This document shows, piece by piece, positions 24,301 through 36,300 of a stretch of 64,000 bases of DNA. Position numbers and translations under genes: made by a program. The notes beneath the pieces were generated by a model that saw only the letters and a program-made list of their open reading frames with translations, was not told the origin of the DNA and ran no database searches. This DNA comes from Thinopyrum elongatum (lineage: Eukaryota > Streptophyta > Magnoliopsida > Poales > Poaceae), in the NCBI GenBank assembly GCA_011799875.1, contig CM022302.1:186612942-186676941 (forward strand), read 5' to 3'. Position 1 is the first letter of the stretch, and each line of letters begins with the position of its first letter.

Positions 24301-27300
24301 CATTTATCTTCCTCACAATAGAGAAGGGCCCATACCTTCGCTGCCTAAGCTTCCCTTTAACACCTAAAGGCAGCCTCTCTTTTCGGAGGTAGACCACCAC
24401 CTTATCACCAATTTGGAATGATTTCGGCCTCCTTTTGCAGTCAGCAAGTTGTTTATATTTCTGATTTTGTGCTTCCAAAACACCACGAATTTCTTCAAAT
24501 AACTCAGTGTAATTATCAGCAAAGGACAATGCTGATTTTGAGTTTCCCCTTGATGGTAGCTTCATCAGGTCCACCACATGTGTTGGAACTTTAGTGTAGA
24601 CAACGGAAAAAGGACTCCTTGCTGTGGATCTATGCTTGGAGTTATTGTAGGAGAACTCTGCAAGAGATAAAGTCAAATCCCATTGTCCCTTTCTTTCTCC
24701 ACAAATGCACCGGATCAGATTACCCAAAAATTTGTTCACCACTTCAGTTTGTCCATGTATTTGTGGATGGGCAGTGCTAGAAAATTTCAATTCAGTGTTG
24801 AATTGTGAGCCAAAATGCAACAAGAAATTGCTATCATGGTCTGAGACGATGGACCTTGGAACTCCATGAAGTCTGACCACTTCCCAAAGAATAGGTTTGC
24901 CACATGATGAGCATCCGTTGTCTTGTGGCACGGGATGAAATGAGCCATCTGAGAGAATCTATCCACGACCACAAACACGGCATCACTCCCTCGTCTTGTT
25001 CTTGGCAAACCCAAGACGAAGTCCATAGAGATGTCCTCCCATGGAGCAACAGGAACAGGCAAAGGCATGTATAACCCTGTGTTTTGGACTTGGCCTTTGC
25101 AAGTTTGACATATCGGGCATCGCTGAACAAACTTTCCAGCATCTCTCTTTAGTTGTGGCCAAAAGTAACGAGCTTCCAGGTTAGCGGTAGTCTTGTCACG
25201 TCCAACATGGCCACTAAGATCACTTGAATGGAGTTATCGAAAAGGGCTTTCGCCCCGCTTTATATATAAAGCAACAACCAACCGACATCCGAAACCGATA
25301 CAAACACAACACCCCACACCACACACACACCCAAGGCCAGATACATAGGTGCCAAAGGGCTACAACAACAACATGCCGCACGACTCGAAGTAGACTATAG
25401 GAGAAGACATTAAGCATCACTACAGAGCCGCCGGCGCCCTTCCGATGAAGATATCGCGAAGAGGTGAAGTTGAGGCTCGACGAAACCGAGCGCTCCAAGA
25501 CGGTGCCTTCGGGAAGGACACGACACAACAGCGCCGCCACCGCCCGATCAAAAGATCAGATTTTCATCCGAAGCGCGACGAAGGGAGGGAGCAACCACAA
25601 CGGAGGCTTCAGGAAGATGGCGACACCCACAGGCGCCGTCTCCGTCGGTCTGGCCAAACCAGACATGGTTTTCACCCCGGCTCGCAAACTCCACCTCCGA
25701 CGAGAACATCGAGATGGCAGCCAACACACCGCCGACGCGGCCATGGCCACTAGCCGCCCGCACCTGAGCCGCGAGCTCAGCCCACAAGCACAGCGGCTCC
25801 CACCTCCCGGGCCGCCGCCCGGGAAACAAGATGCCCCAAAGACCCATCATGACTGTGAATGATGACCAACCGGCAAACTCCGACCGCCGACAGAGCCGCC
25901 AGCGACCGGAACGACCAGATCGATCGGGGAGCCACCAGGTCGGAGAAGAGGTCGGGCGGGAGCGGACTACGTCGACGTCCGGCACCCCTGCCGGTGACGG
26001 GTGGCCCGACCGCATCGGCGCCACCCATCTCTCCCACCCCCTCTCCAAACATCACCCCTGATGCCCAACCGGAGCTCCCTGCCTGGATCCGCACCTAGCC
26101 CAAACCTGTCACCCGCTCAACGACGCGAGAAGTCGGACCAGCCACCACCAGCAACCATGGGAGAGATCTAGAAGCATCCACAAGGACCGCCCGCAGACGA
26201 GTGGACGCCGGAGCACGTCCAGCCGCCGCTGCACACGGCCCGCGCATCGCCGTGAGCCGCCACCATGTCGTCGCAGCCCACTCCATGCTTCAGCCTGAAG
26301 ACCTCTGCCAACACCCCGCGACCACCACCGCCTGCAAGAGGGACCGAAACCGGCAGCACGCACCTCTAGAGCCTCCCGCAGCTGACCATCACCAGCCTAG
26401 GCGCCGCTGCAAGCGCCCAGACCCCGCCGACGAGGCCCCACCCGCGGCCAGACCCAGCCGAGATCTGGATCTGGGCGCATGGGGGAAGCCGCCGCCGCCG
26501 GCACGACGCGCACCACCGCCGCCCACAGCCCTCCACGCCACCGCCAGGAGGACGCGACCCCGCCGCCAGCTCCTGGGTGAATGCCGCCGCGCCCTGTGCC
26601 AGCACTGTGCCGCCGCCCGACGGCCACGGCCCGCGCCGAGCCACCACGAACGGGGGAAGAGGGGAGGCCCCGTCGCCGCTGGCCGGGCTTTGCCCGGCAG
26701 CGTGCCGAGGCGGCGGCGAGGAGGAGAGAGGGTGGGGAGGGAGGCGAGGGCGCGGTGGCAAGGGTTGCCCCTCTGGTCGCCCGCGTGTGCGACACGGAGG
26801 GGAGGAGGGGTTCTCTGTACTTCTTGGAATGCACAAACGATCATTTTTGAAGAGATATCCATCTTGCATCAAATAGTCATCACCTAATGGCTAGCCCTGA
26901 TGTGTTTTACCCAAACATGGCCAAAGTCTTCGTCATCCTCATACAACTCCTTTATTTGATCTATGCCTGAAAGTTCAGCCTCAAAAGAAGTCAAGAGGCA
27001 TGCACAACGACTCAAAGCATCGGCCACTCAGTTAGTCGTTCCAGATTTATGCACAATGAGATAGTTAAACCTCTCCAGGTATACTGCCCATCTTGCTAGC
27101 ATGCGATCAACATGTTTTTGATTTCTAAAATGCTTCAAGAATTGATGGTCAGTGTAAACGACAAACTCTTTAGGCAGCAAATAGACTTCCCAAGTTTTCA
27201 AAGCTCTGAAAATGGCATACAATTCTTGCTGATAAGTATTCCATTTCTTTCTAGCCTCGTTTAACTTCTCACTAAAGAAAGCAATGGGCTTCCTTTCTTG

Positions 27301-30300
27301 AGATAGAACAGCTCCAATGCCTACTCCACTTGCGTCACACTCCAACTCAAAAGCCTTGTTGAAATCAGGTAGCACCAAGACAGGAGCTTGTGAGAGTTTT
27401 TGCTTGATCTCATCGAAACTAACTTCAGCCGCTTCTGTCCATTGGAACTTTCCTTTCTTCAGGCACTCGGTATTGGTGCCATGATAGTGCTGAAATTCTT
27501 CACAAACCGCCTATAGAAAGTTGCAAGGCCATGGAAACTTCTTACTTCAGAAATGGTCTTTGGAGTTGGCCATTCTCGAATTGCTTCAACCTTAGCATCA
27601 TCAACACGGATACCGTCACATGTTATGATGAATCCTAGGAAAAGAAGTTGTGTTTGCAGGACAACACATTTCTTCAAGTTGACGTAGAGCTCATTTTCCC
27701 TTGGTACTTTTAGCACCTTTCGAATGTGATCAAAGTGTTCATCCTCGTCCTTGCTATAGATCAAGATGTCATCGAAATAGACCAGAACAAAGTGGAATAA
27801 GAAGGGTCGAAGGACTTGATTCATCAGGTGGATAAAGGTACTTGGTGCATTTGAGAGTCCAAATGGCATGACTAGTCATTCAAACAACCATTCCTTTGTT
27901 TTGAAGGCTGTTTTCCATTCATCCCCGAGTCTGATACGAATTTGATGGTATTCGCTTCTTAAATTTAGCTTTGTGAACACTCTTGCTCCACTAAGTTGAT
28001 CCAACATATCATCCAGACGGGGAATAGGGAATCTATACCTTATGGTGATCTTGTTAATGGCTCTACTATCCGTACACATTCGCCAAGATCCATCTTTCTT
28101 GGGCATGAGCAGGGCTGGTACAACACATGAGCTAATACCTTCTCGAATGTGCCCCTTTTGCAGCAATTCCTCCACTTTCTCCTTCAATATATCATGCTCT
28201 TTTGGGCTCATTCGATAGTGTGGAAGATTAGGAAGACTTCCGCCCGAAATTAAGTCGATTCTATGTTGAATCCCCCTCATCGGTGGTAGGCCTTGTGGCT
28301 CCCCAAGTATGTTATGAAATTCTGCTAATAAGCCACATACCTTTGCTGGAATTTAACAACAGGGTGCTATTCTCCTTCGACAATAAGTGCATCAGACAAA
28401 TCTGCCTCCTTCAAGTCTTCCATGAACTCATTAGAGGTGTCGGAGATAGTTAACATACTTCTCCCTTCGTCCTTAAAGATATTACCATTAGTTTTGTTTC
28501 GTAGAATAATGATCTTTCTCTTGTTCCAAATGGAAGAGTAAGAATTTTCCTTGCCTTTGTGTGTAGTATCCACATCAAATTGCTAAGGTCTCCCAAGAAG
28601 AACATGGCTGGCATCCATGTCAACCACATCACACAACACATTTGAGCGATAATGTTTGCCCAAAGAAAGTGGCAGGTTGCATTGTTTGGTGATCCTCATA
28701 TTCACTCCTTTCTTGATCCACCCAATAGTGTAGGGATTTGGGTGATCATGAGTTTCAAGCTTTAAGTGGTTCACCAAATTCTGGGAGATAAGATTCTTGC
28801 AGCTGCAACTATCAATCACTAATTTACATACCTTGCCATTCACCGTGCATTTGCTTTCAAATATTTTCTTTTGTTGTGTGTCGTCAGGTTGTGGTGTGGA
28901 ACATAGGAGACGCTGAATCACACATACCACCTCTTCACCTTCTTCTTGACAAACCTCTTGTCCCTCTACATCTTCCGATTCGTATTCTTCCTCATCATCT
29001 TCACCATCATGGATAGTTGTGTTAACAAATTTTCTTAGTGGCAGCCGCTGGATATGTGTCCCTCTTCACCACATTTATAGCACTTCGGGCCTTCATTTGC
29101 CTTACCCTTGCCTCTAGTTTGCTTCGGGATGGGTCGTTTTGCCTTTGGTGGAGCGGTTTTTTCTTCCACTCTATTAGTGTGACTCTTAGACGAGTCTTCA
29201 GCATGAGGATATGGAGGCTTAGTTGTCTTTCTTGTCTTCACAAACCTCCTTTAAGGCTAGAGCTTGTGCTTGATCAATGGACCAGATTTGTTGCATCATC
29301 AATCAATCTTGAATAGCATCATTAAGATCATTGATATACCTTGCAACTTGCTGATCCTCAGTTTCGGTAAGGTTGCACCTCACTTCTAGCCTTAGAAACT
29401 CCTCTGTGTAATCTGAAACAGTCCTATTCCCTTGAGTACAATTTTGAAATTGGATAAATGATCTGGTCATAATCAGCGGGCAAAAATCTCCCTTTCAAAA
29501 GGCTCTTCATTTGCCGCCTAGTTCTCACATGAGATTCTCCTCTCAGCCTGCGCTCTTCTTGAACGCGGTGCCACCATGCACCGGCTCCTCCTTTCAGCTT
29601 GTACGCGACCAAAGGAACACTACGATCTTCCGGAACCTCCATGACCTCAAAAAAAAGTCTCCACTTCATATAACCAATCAAGGCAGCCTTCAATATCAAC
29701 TTTTCCATTAAAAGTTGGGATCTCAGCTTCCACCTTGTATGTATCCCTTGCATATGTAGGGTTGGGTACTCTCCGATATGCATAGAGATCAGGTTCTTCA
29801 AGGGCATCATCTTATTCTTCACCTTCAGAAGCTTCAACATAAATTGGCCTTCTTGAACTACGCTGGACTGCACATTGTTGTGGTGGTCTTGCTCCAAGAT
29901 TACCTCCCCTTCTTCGTCGTTGAACATCTTCTTCATTGGCAGCAGGGGGAACACCCTTTCTTATCATCTCAACCAGCTGATCAAATCTCCGATTAAGATC
30001 TTCACGCAGCTCTTTGATTTGTCGTTCTGCAGCATCCATTCTCTTCTCCAATTGCTCCATTGCTTGCTGCAGCTCGCTTTCAAAGAGAACAACAAGAACT
30101 ATATAGCTCTAGAGACGGAAATAGGGCCGATATGGCAGCAGGAGTTCAATCCAAAACTCCTAGAACGCAAGATCTAGTCCAAGATCTTAGATAAGAACAC
30201 CAAGTTCTATTATAGGTAGTGGGGGGTACATAGTCTGGGTACAAACTAGAGATGAGGACCTCTATTTATAGGGCTTTGGGATGCCTTCACATACTTCTAC

Positions 30301-33300
30301 TTATGGCTAGAATACTCCAGAAAACATTACTTAAGATTCACCATTCTACTCATAGCCACTCACAACTAGTGGACTCTAGAAAACAGTAGGTAGGGTAGAA
30401 AAGAAAAGAAATACTACACTAGCGTGGAAGCATATAGAAGTAGCCAAACAAATCTGACATACGATTTTCTCTTTCCTCGTCTAGTGTTCCTCATCAGTTT
30501 CTTTTGGACTCACTCAGTTTACAGTTGACCCAGTTTTTATTAGTTAGGACTCTAGTTTCACCTCTAGCCTACCCCAATTTGTTTGGGACTAAAGGCTTTG
30601 TTGTTGTTGTTGTTGTTGTAGGACTCTAGTTTCTTACTCGCTAGATATGGTTGTACTAGTTTCTTCGAGCTCTCTCTGCACTTCACCATTATCGTGTTTA
30701 ACATTACTCTATGGTCGATTGCATTACTCTATGTGAGTGTTGGCTAAGATAGGATAAGGGCTACACTCGTTTTGAGTGGTCGAACAGCCAAAACAGACTC
30801 CGTATGAGAAAATTATGACCGTTTTCTTAAATACTGCGCAAAACTGATTCTGACCCGAACTTAGAGACTAGTTCTAGTCTAGTCGGATAAAAAAAAATCC
30901 AATCGGGCGGAGTGAAGATGCAAGCAACCGGAAGCATGATTATGACTGAGGGCGGTGGCGGGGACGTACTGGAATTTGATGGATGTCGGTGGTCGGTAGT
31001 GGAGGGGCAGATGGTGCGGTGGCGGCGGCGTGACTAGTGTGAACAGAACTCAAAACTATAAAGGACTAGAACCTAAAACCTACAACTCTACATGACGATG
31101 CAGACGTAAACTCAAAGGTGGAATGCACTGAAAAGAAAAATTGTGACGGCTCAGACTGGCTTGGACAGGATGATCTAACCCTAATTTTTTTGACTTTTTC
31201 GTGGACTATAGGTATAAAGAACAAAAATTAATCTAGAGTACAATTTTTTTGGAAAATCTCACCGAGCAACCTGGAAATCTGATACCACGTGATAGGTACA
31301 TGGTGTCCCGATCTTTCAATGAGATAGTATCGATTTTGTTAGAGACTTTGACGATCCGACTACACTAAACACTCAGCGGTGTGCCTTAGCAATCACTAAA
31401 CCAACTATGCTATGGTTATTGACAGTGTTGGAAACACAGTCCACACTTGATCATGAGGATCAGTCCCTACATGCAACCGAAGAACAAGTGAGAATTGGAG
31501 ATATGCAATCTAAATTGCAGGTATAAATCGAAATTCTTGATTAACGCAGTTAGGTTTCGATGACGCGTACAAGTCTGAGGTCTCACTGATTCTCGTGTCT
31601 ATGGCAAAGAGTAGCAAACGCTAAACACCCTAATTCGGTACCCTAATGGGGATTTGAACGGTCAAGTTGGTAGATTGTCAGAAGAGTGGTGTGACGCCCC
31701 CGACTCAATCGTGCACTAATCATACACGCAAACATGCACGATCAAGCACAGGGACTCACGGGAAGATATCACAACACAACTCAACACAAATAAACGGAGA
31801 TCCACAATATTACAGACCAGGGATCACGAAGATCCGAATACATGAGTCAGTCATACAAATATTATCTAAGTACAGACATAGTTAGACAAGCTTTGCCTTA
31901 AGAAGGCTAGCACAAACAACGACTCTAGATCGAAAGGCATAGGCCTCCTGCCTGGGAGCCTCCGATCCTACTCCTGGTCGGCTGGCTCGATCCAGTAGTA
32001 CGTGCCCTCTGGACCCTCCTGGTAGTAAGCTCTTGTGGTGGCATCTGGCTCCGGGGCTCCATTGTCTGATGTATCATCAAAGTGGGGTATGGGGAAAAAG
32101 AAGTAACAAAGCAACCGTGAGTACTCATCCGAAGTACTTAGCAAGCAAGGATCTACACTACATATGCAACATTATCAAAGGGGAAAGGCTATATATGTGG
32201 ACTGGGCTGCAGAAATGCCAGAATAGAGAGAAGGCCTAGTCCTATCGAAGACTAGCATCTTCAAGCATCTTCACGAAGCCACCATCTTGCAGCAATAGAA
32301 GAGAGTAGAATAGCATTTTATTAAGCAAACATGTTGAAGCAAAGCCTAGAGATCCTTCCTCGACTCCCAGCGAGAAAGCGATCCCGAAGCTTCAATTAAG
32401 TAACAAGTATCCAGTTCAAGTAGTAGATCGGGATATACAAACTGAGCGTCCTTTACCGTAGGACCGGCTATCGATAGATTATTCATCCCTGCAGGGGTGC
32501 ACTACTGTTACCCAACACGCTCGATCAACTCTGGCCGGACACACTTGCTGGGTAATGCCCGGCCTTGGTAGATCAACACGAAGCAGCGTCCTACCTAGGC
32601 TCAGCAGAGAGGTCAGCACGCCGGACTAACCTATGCACCCAGAGGTCTTGGGCCATCGCCCTGGGCACCCTGCGCGTTGCGAGACTGGCCGGGGTGCAGG
32701 CGCGACACTGAACTCGTCAGTGAAGTATCCAGCCCAATCCCGACAATCAGCCCGCACGGTGAACCGTGACGTCTGAAGAGCTTTCGGGAGAAACGCACGA
32801 CGTAGAGGGCCCCATAAACCATAATCCCGCGTGGTGGTAGTGCGTATAGGGCACGTCGACCCACTTAGATCATATACCCAAATCCGATAGGCTGATTTAG
32901 TAACACGCAGAGACAATCAGAGTTTCTGAAGCTCCGCCACAATATCACACTCGAGTGCCCTTCCAGCACACCCGACAACATAGATCCCCTGCGGGTACCC
33001 ATCAGGGTTGACCCGCCTGTAACAAAGGTCAAAGTAGCCGTGTGGTCATAGCATCAAGGGGGGAACCCCGAGGAATCACCCCCGACGGATTCCACTCGAT
33101 GAAATCATCAGGGTGAACGTATGAGGCATCACCCTCGAGGTTCACACTGAGGGGTTGCACGACAGAGTCGTATCGGAAGTGGAGAAGGAGGAATCACCCT
33201 CGGTGACCACGACCGAACAGCTACACTGCAGAGTGTTCATCAGGAGTGCGTTACGAGGTATCACCCTCGGCACTCGATAGTAACTATGCAGAGTCGTACA

Positions 33301-36300
33301 ACTAAGGGGGTGAGGTGATGTGTCGGTCTCTGGTCGACGATCACATTGATCGAGTCGTCGATGATCAAGCAGGGGCAACAAGGGTAAGGTGGTGGGGTCA
33401 CTGATGGTTCACTACCAGCCTATACTAAGGGAGTTTAACATAGGCAGATAAGGTAACAATAAACAGGTTACAAAAGCAGGCTATGCATCAGAATAGGAGC
33501 AAACATTAACAGTAGCAAAATCTAATGCAAGCAGTAGAAATGGAATGGGCGATATCTGGATGCTCAGGGGGGGGGGGGGGGGGGGGGGGGGGGGCTTGCC
33601 TGGTTGCTCTGGCAAGAAAGAGGGATCGTCAACGGGCTGCTCGTCTGGAGCGTAGTCGTACTCGGCTGCAACGTCGTCGGTCTCAGCGTCTATCGAGAGA
33701 GAAGGAGGGGGAGAGAAACAATAAATTTCACGGCAATAATGCAAACAATATGTCTGACATGCCTAAATGATATGCCGGGGTGTTCTACTGCCTAACTAAA
33801 TGATTTAGTTAATTTAGGAATTTATCCGGATTTATTTAATCAACGTTGGACACTATTCATTTATCGAAATCGGTCTAAAAGTTCAATGTTCATATAGCTA
33901 GGGGCATCTGATAAGAATACGGAGGGCGTATTCGGGTTCGTATCGAAATTCTGAGCAACTTTCATATATAAATTATTTTCATCGGAGTTACGGATTATTT
34001 AATATGATTTAATAAAGTTTTTATTAATTTCTGGAATTTATTTTTTTATTTAAATTGAACATTATCCGAAACAGTGTAAAGTGACGTCAGCATGACCTAA
34101 GCATGACGTCAGCAGGTCAACAGGGGCTGACCAGGGTCAAACCTGACAGGTAGGTCCAGTGGGACCCACATGTCAGTGTCCCAGCTAATTATCCAGGGTT
34201 AATTTTAAACTAAACTAACTAAACAGTGAGGGGACCCACATGTCATTGAGACATATTAATCAAAATTAATTTAAACTAATCATTTTAGTTAGTAACTAAT
34301 TAACTGACCCGTTGACCAGGTCAACGGTCAACATGGCCCCACGGGCCCACCAGTCAGTGGCCCAGGGTGGGGCCTAGGGGTCCACGTGGCAGGCCACGTC
34401 GGCCAGGGGCAGAGTGCCGGCGCGGCCCGGGTTTCGCCTGTGGGTGGCCGTTCGCGACGTGGTCGGCGGCGTTGGAACAGCGCGAGGGCCGCGGTTCGAA
34501 TGGTGGCGGCGGGGTGGCCGGAAAATGGCCGGAGAGGGGCCGGCGACGACCCGAGCGAAGGTGAGCTCCGGTGAGGGAGGGAAACGGCGAGGCGAGGGGT
34601 TTTGCGCGCGGGAACTACGCCATTCGAACAAGCCGACGCAGCGGCGACGGACCGAACCAAGGCGAGGCCAAATAGGCGACGGAGATGGCCGGACGATGAG
34701 GTGCGGCGGAGGGCCGAGCACGGTAACGCGGTGAGCTACCCTACGGCGGTCAAGCGAGCGCGCTGAGAGGCAGGGGAGGAAGGAGGAGCTAACAGTGGGG
34801 CGTAGCCGTTCAGAGCGGGCGCGGGGAAGGCGTGGTGCAGCCGGAATCGACGGTGAACAGCGGCGGGGATCCGAGGAGGAAGAAGATGGCGCGGGGTCGA
34901 TGTAGCGAGGCCGGGCTCGGGGTCTTGGACGCGGAGGAAGGGGCGGGCGTCGGCGGACCTTTTAGACAGCGCGGGAGGACGAGCCGGCACCGGTGGCCGC
35001 GTGGTTGACGGAGCAGTGGCGACGGGGGTGCTCGGTCTCTACTCTGGACCGATGGAGAGGACGGAGGAGGAGGGGGAGAATGGCGAGGAGGAGCCAGGGT
35101 GAGCCAGGGCTCTGCCCCTTATCCACCACGAGTGGGCGAGGCCGCTGTCGAGCAGGAGGAGAGGGGGGCCAGGGCGCGGGCGTGCGTGCGCGCAGAGCGC
35201 TCGACAGCGAGGCGCGGGGTGAGCAGTAGGTAGGGGATGAGGTGGGGAGTGGCCTGGGCTGGCACTGTGGACTCAGTCCAGTGCCCTGGGCCTTTTTCTT
35301 TTTCTTCGTTTCTGTTCTCTGTTTTCCTTTTCTTTTCTGTTTTGTCTTTTGTTTTTACTCCAAATGACTTTTGTAAAATATGGCACTTGTTCCATTAATT
35401 GCTAGACATTATCTACTACTGCCAAAAATTGGTTTGGAGACAATTGGAGTTCACACAAATTTTATAATAAATAAAATGTATTAAACCTTGCTGTTTTGGT
35501 AAAGTTAGAGCCACCTAATTAATTCATTAATTGTTGGTTACAATCTTAGAATAGTCTCTGCAATATTTGTTATTTACTGAACATTTTAGTTTCTATGTTG
35601 AACAACTTTTATTTTCCACTTTCATTTGAACTTGAATCTTGACTTAGGAGTTGAAATGCAATATGATGCAAATGATGATTATGCACTGTTAAACATGCTG
35701 ACTTGTCATTATCAAAAATGATTACTGTGACTAATGACATGGGGTGTTACAATTCTCCTCATCTATCAAGAATTCTCGTCCCGAGAATTAAGAGGAAGAC
35801 TGAAAGAAAGCGCGGTATTCTTCGCGAAGACGATCCTCGCGTTCCCAAGTGGTTTCATCTTCAGAATGATTCGACCACTGAATCTTGAGGAATTTGATTG
35901 ACTTTTGACGAGTCCGACGCTCAGCTTGATCAAGAATACGGATGGGATATTCTGGATAAGACAGATCTTCCCGTAATTCAAGCATTTCATGATCCACAGC
36001 TCGAATAGGATCGTTGAAGCAGCGATTTTGTTGGGATACATGAAAGACATCATGTACTTGTGAAAGATTTGGCGGCAATTGCAACTGATATGCCACTTCT
36101 CGACGGGCAAGAATACGGAACGGGCCAATGTAGCGAGGAGCTAACTTGCCTTTGATTCCGAACCGATGAGTGCCCTTCAACGGGGTGACGCGGAGGTAAG
36201 CTTGCTCGCCAGGTTGATAGACTATTTCCTGGTGCTTTCGGTCATAGTTGCGCTTCTGACGAGACTGAGCAGTTTTCAGATGTTCACGGACGATGCGGAC

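Larger units (their letters stand above)
23740..30496 (-). mobile_element. Decayed Gypsy retrotransposon, possibly CRM-like
   Basis: Two direct repeats of about 390 bp (23775..24162 and 30106..30496) flank Gypsy coding remnants on the minus strand. The LTR opens TGATGAGGAACACTAG on the minus strand (ends at 24162 and 30496). Its other boundary is diffuse, near 23737..23775 on the left and 30079..30106 on the right. Gag begins about 45 bp from the 5' LTR, and the integrase frame ends about 20 bp inside the 3' LTR. CRM chromoviruses are known for coding that overlaps the LTR, so that clade is possible but unproven. GTTTC (30497..30501) has only an imperfect left counterpart (TTTTC), so the target duplication is unverified. 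A LINE (25238..26810) interrupts it. It lies in BIO3-BIO1 intron 6, antisense. Confidence 0.85.

Noticed and set aside
25440..26890. Open frames up to 228 codons on both strands
   Set aside because: Low-complexity Pro/Arg/Ala-rich frames in a GC-rich LINE-like insertion. Neither strand has a domain.
31278..31300. Possible primer site of another LTR element
   Set aside because: Only about 10 matching bases, and no LTR pair or coding region supports it. Kept only as a note in the region entry.
34330..35230. Long open frames in the GC-rich part of the 14-kb Gypsy LTR (and copy at 44285..45172)
   Set aside because: They overlap in many frames on both strands, follow GC richness, and lack any motif.
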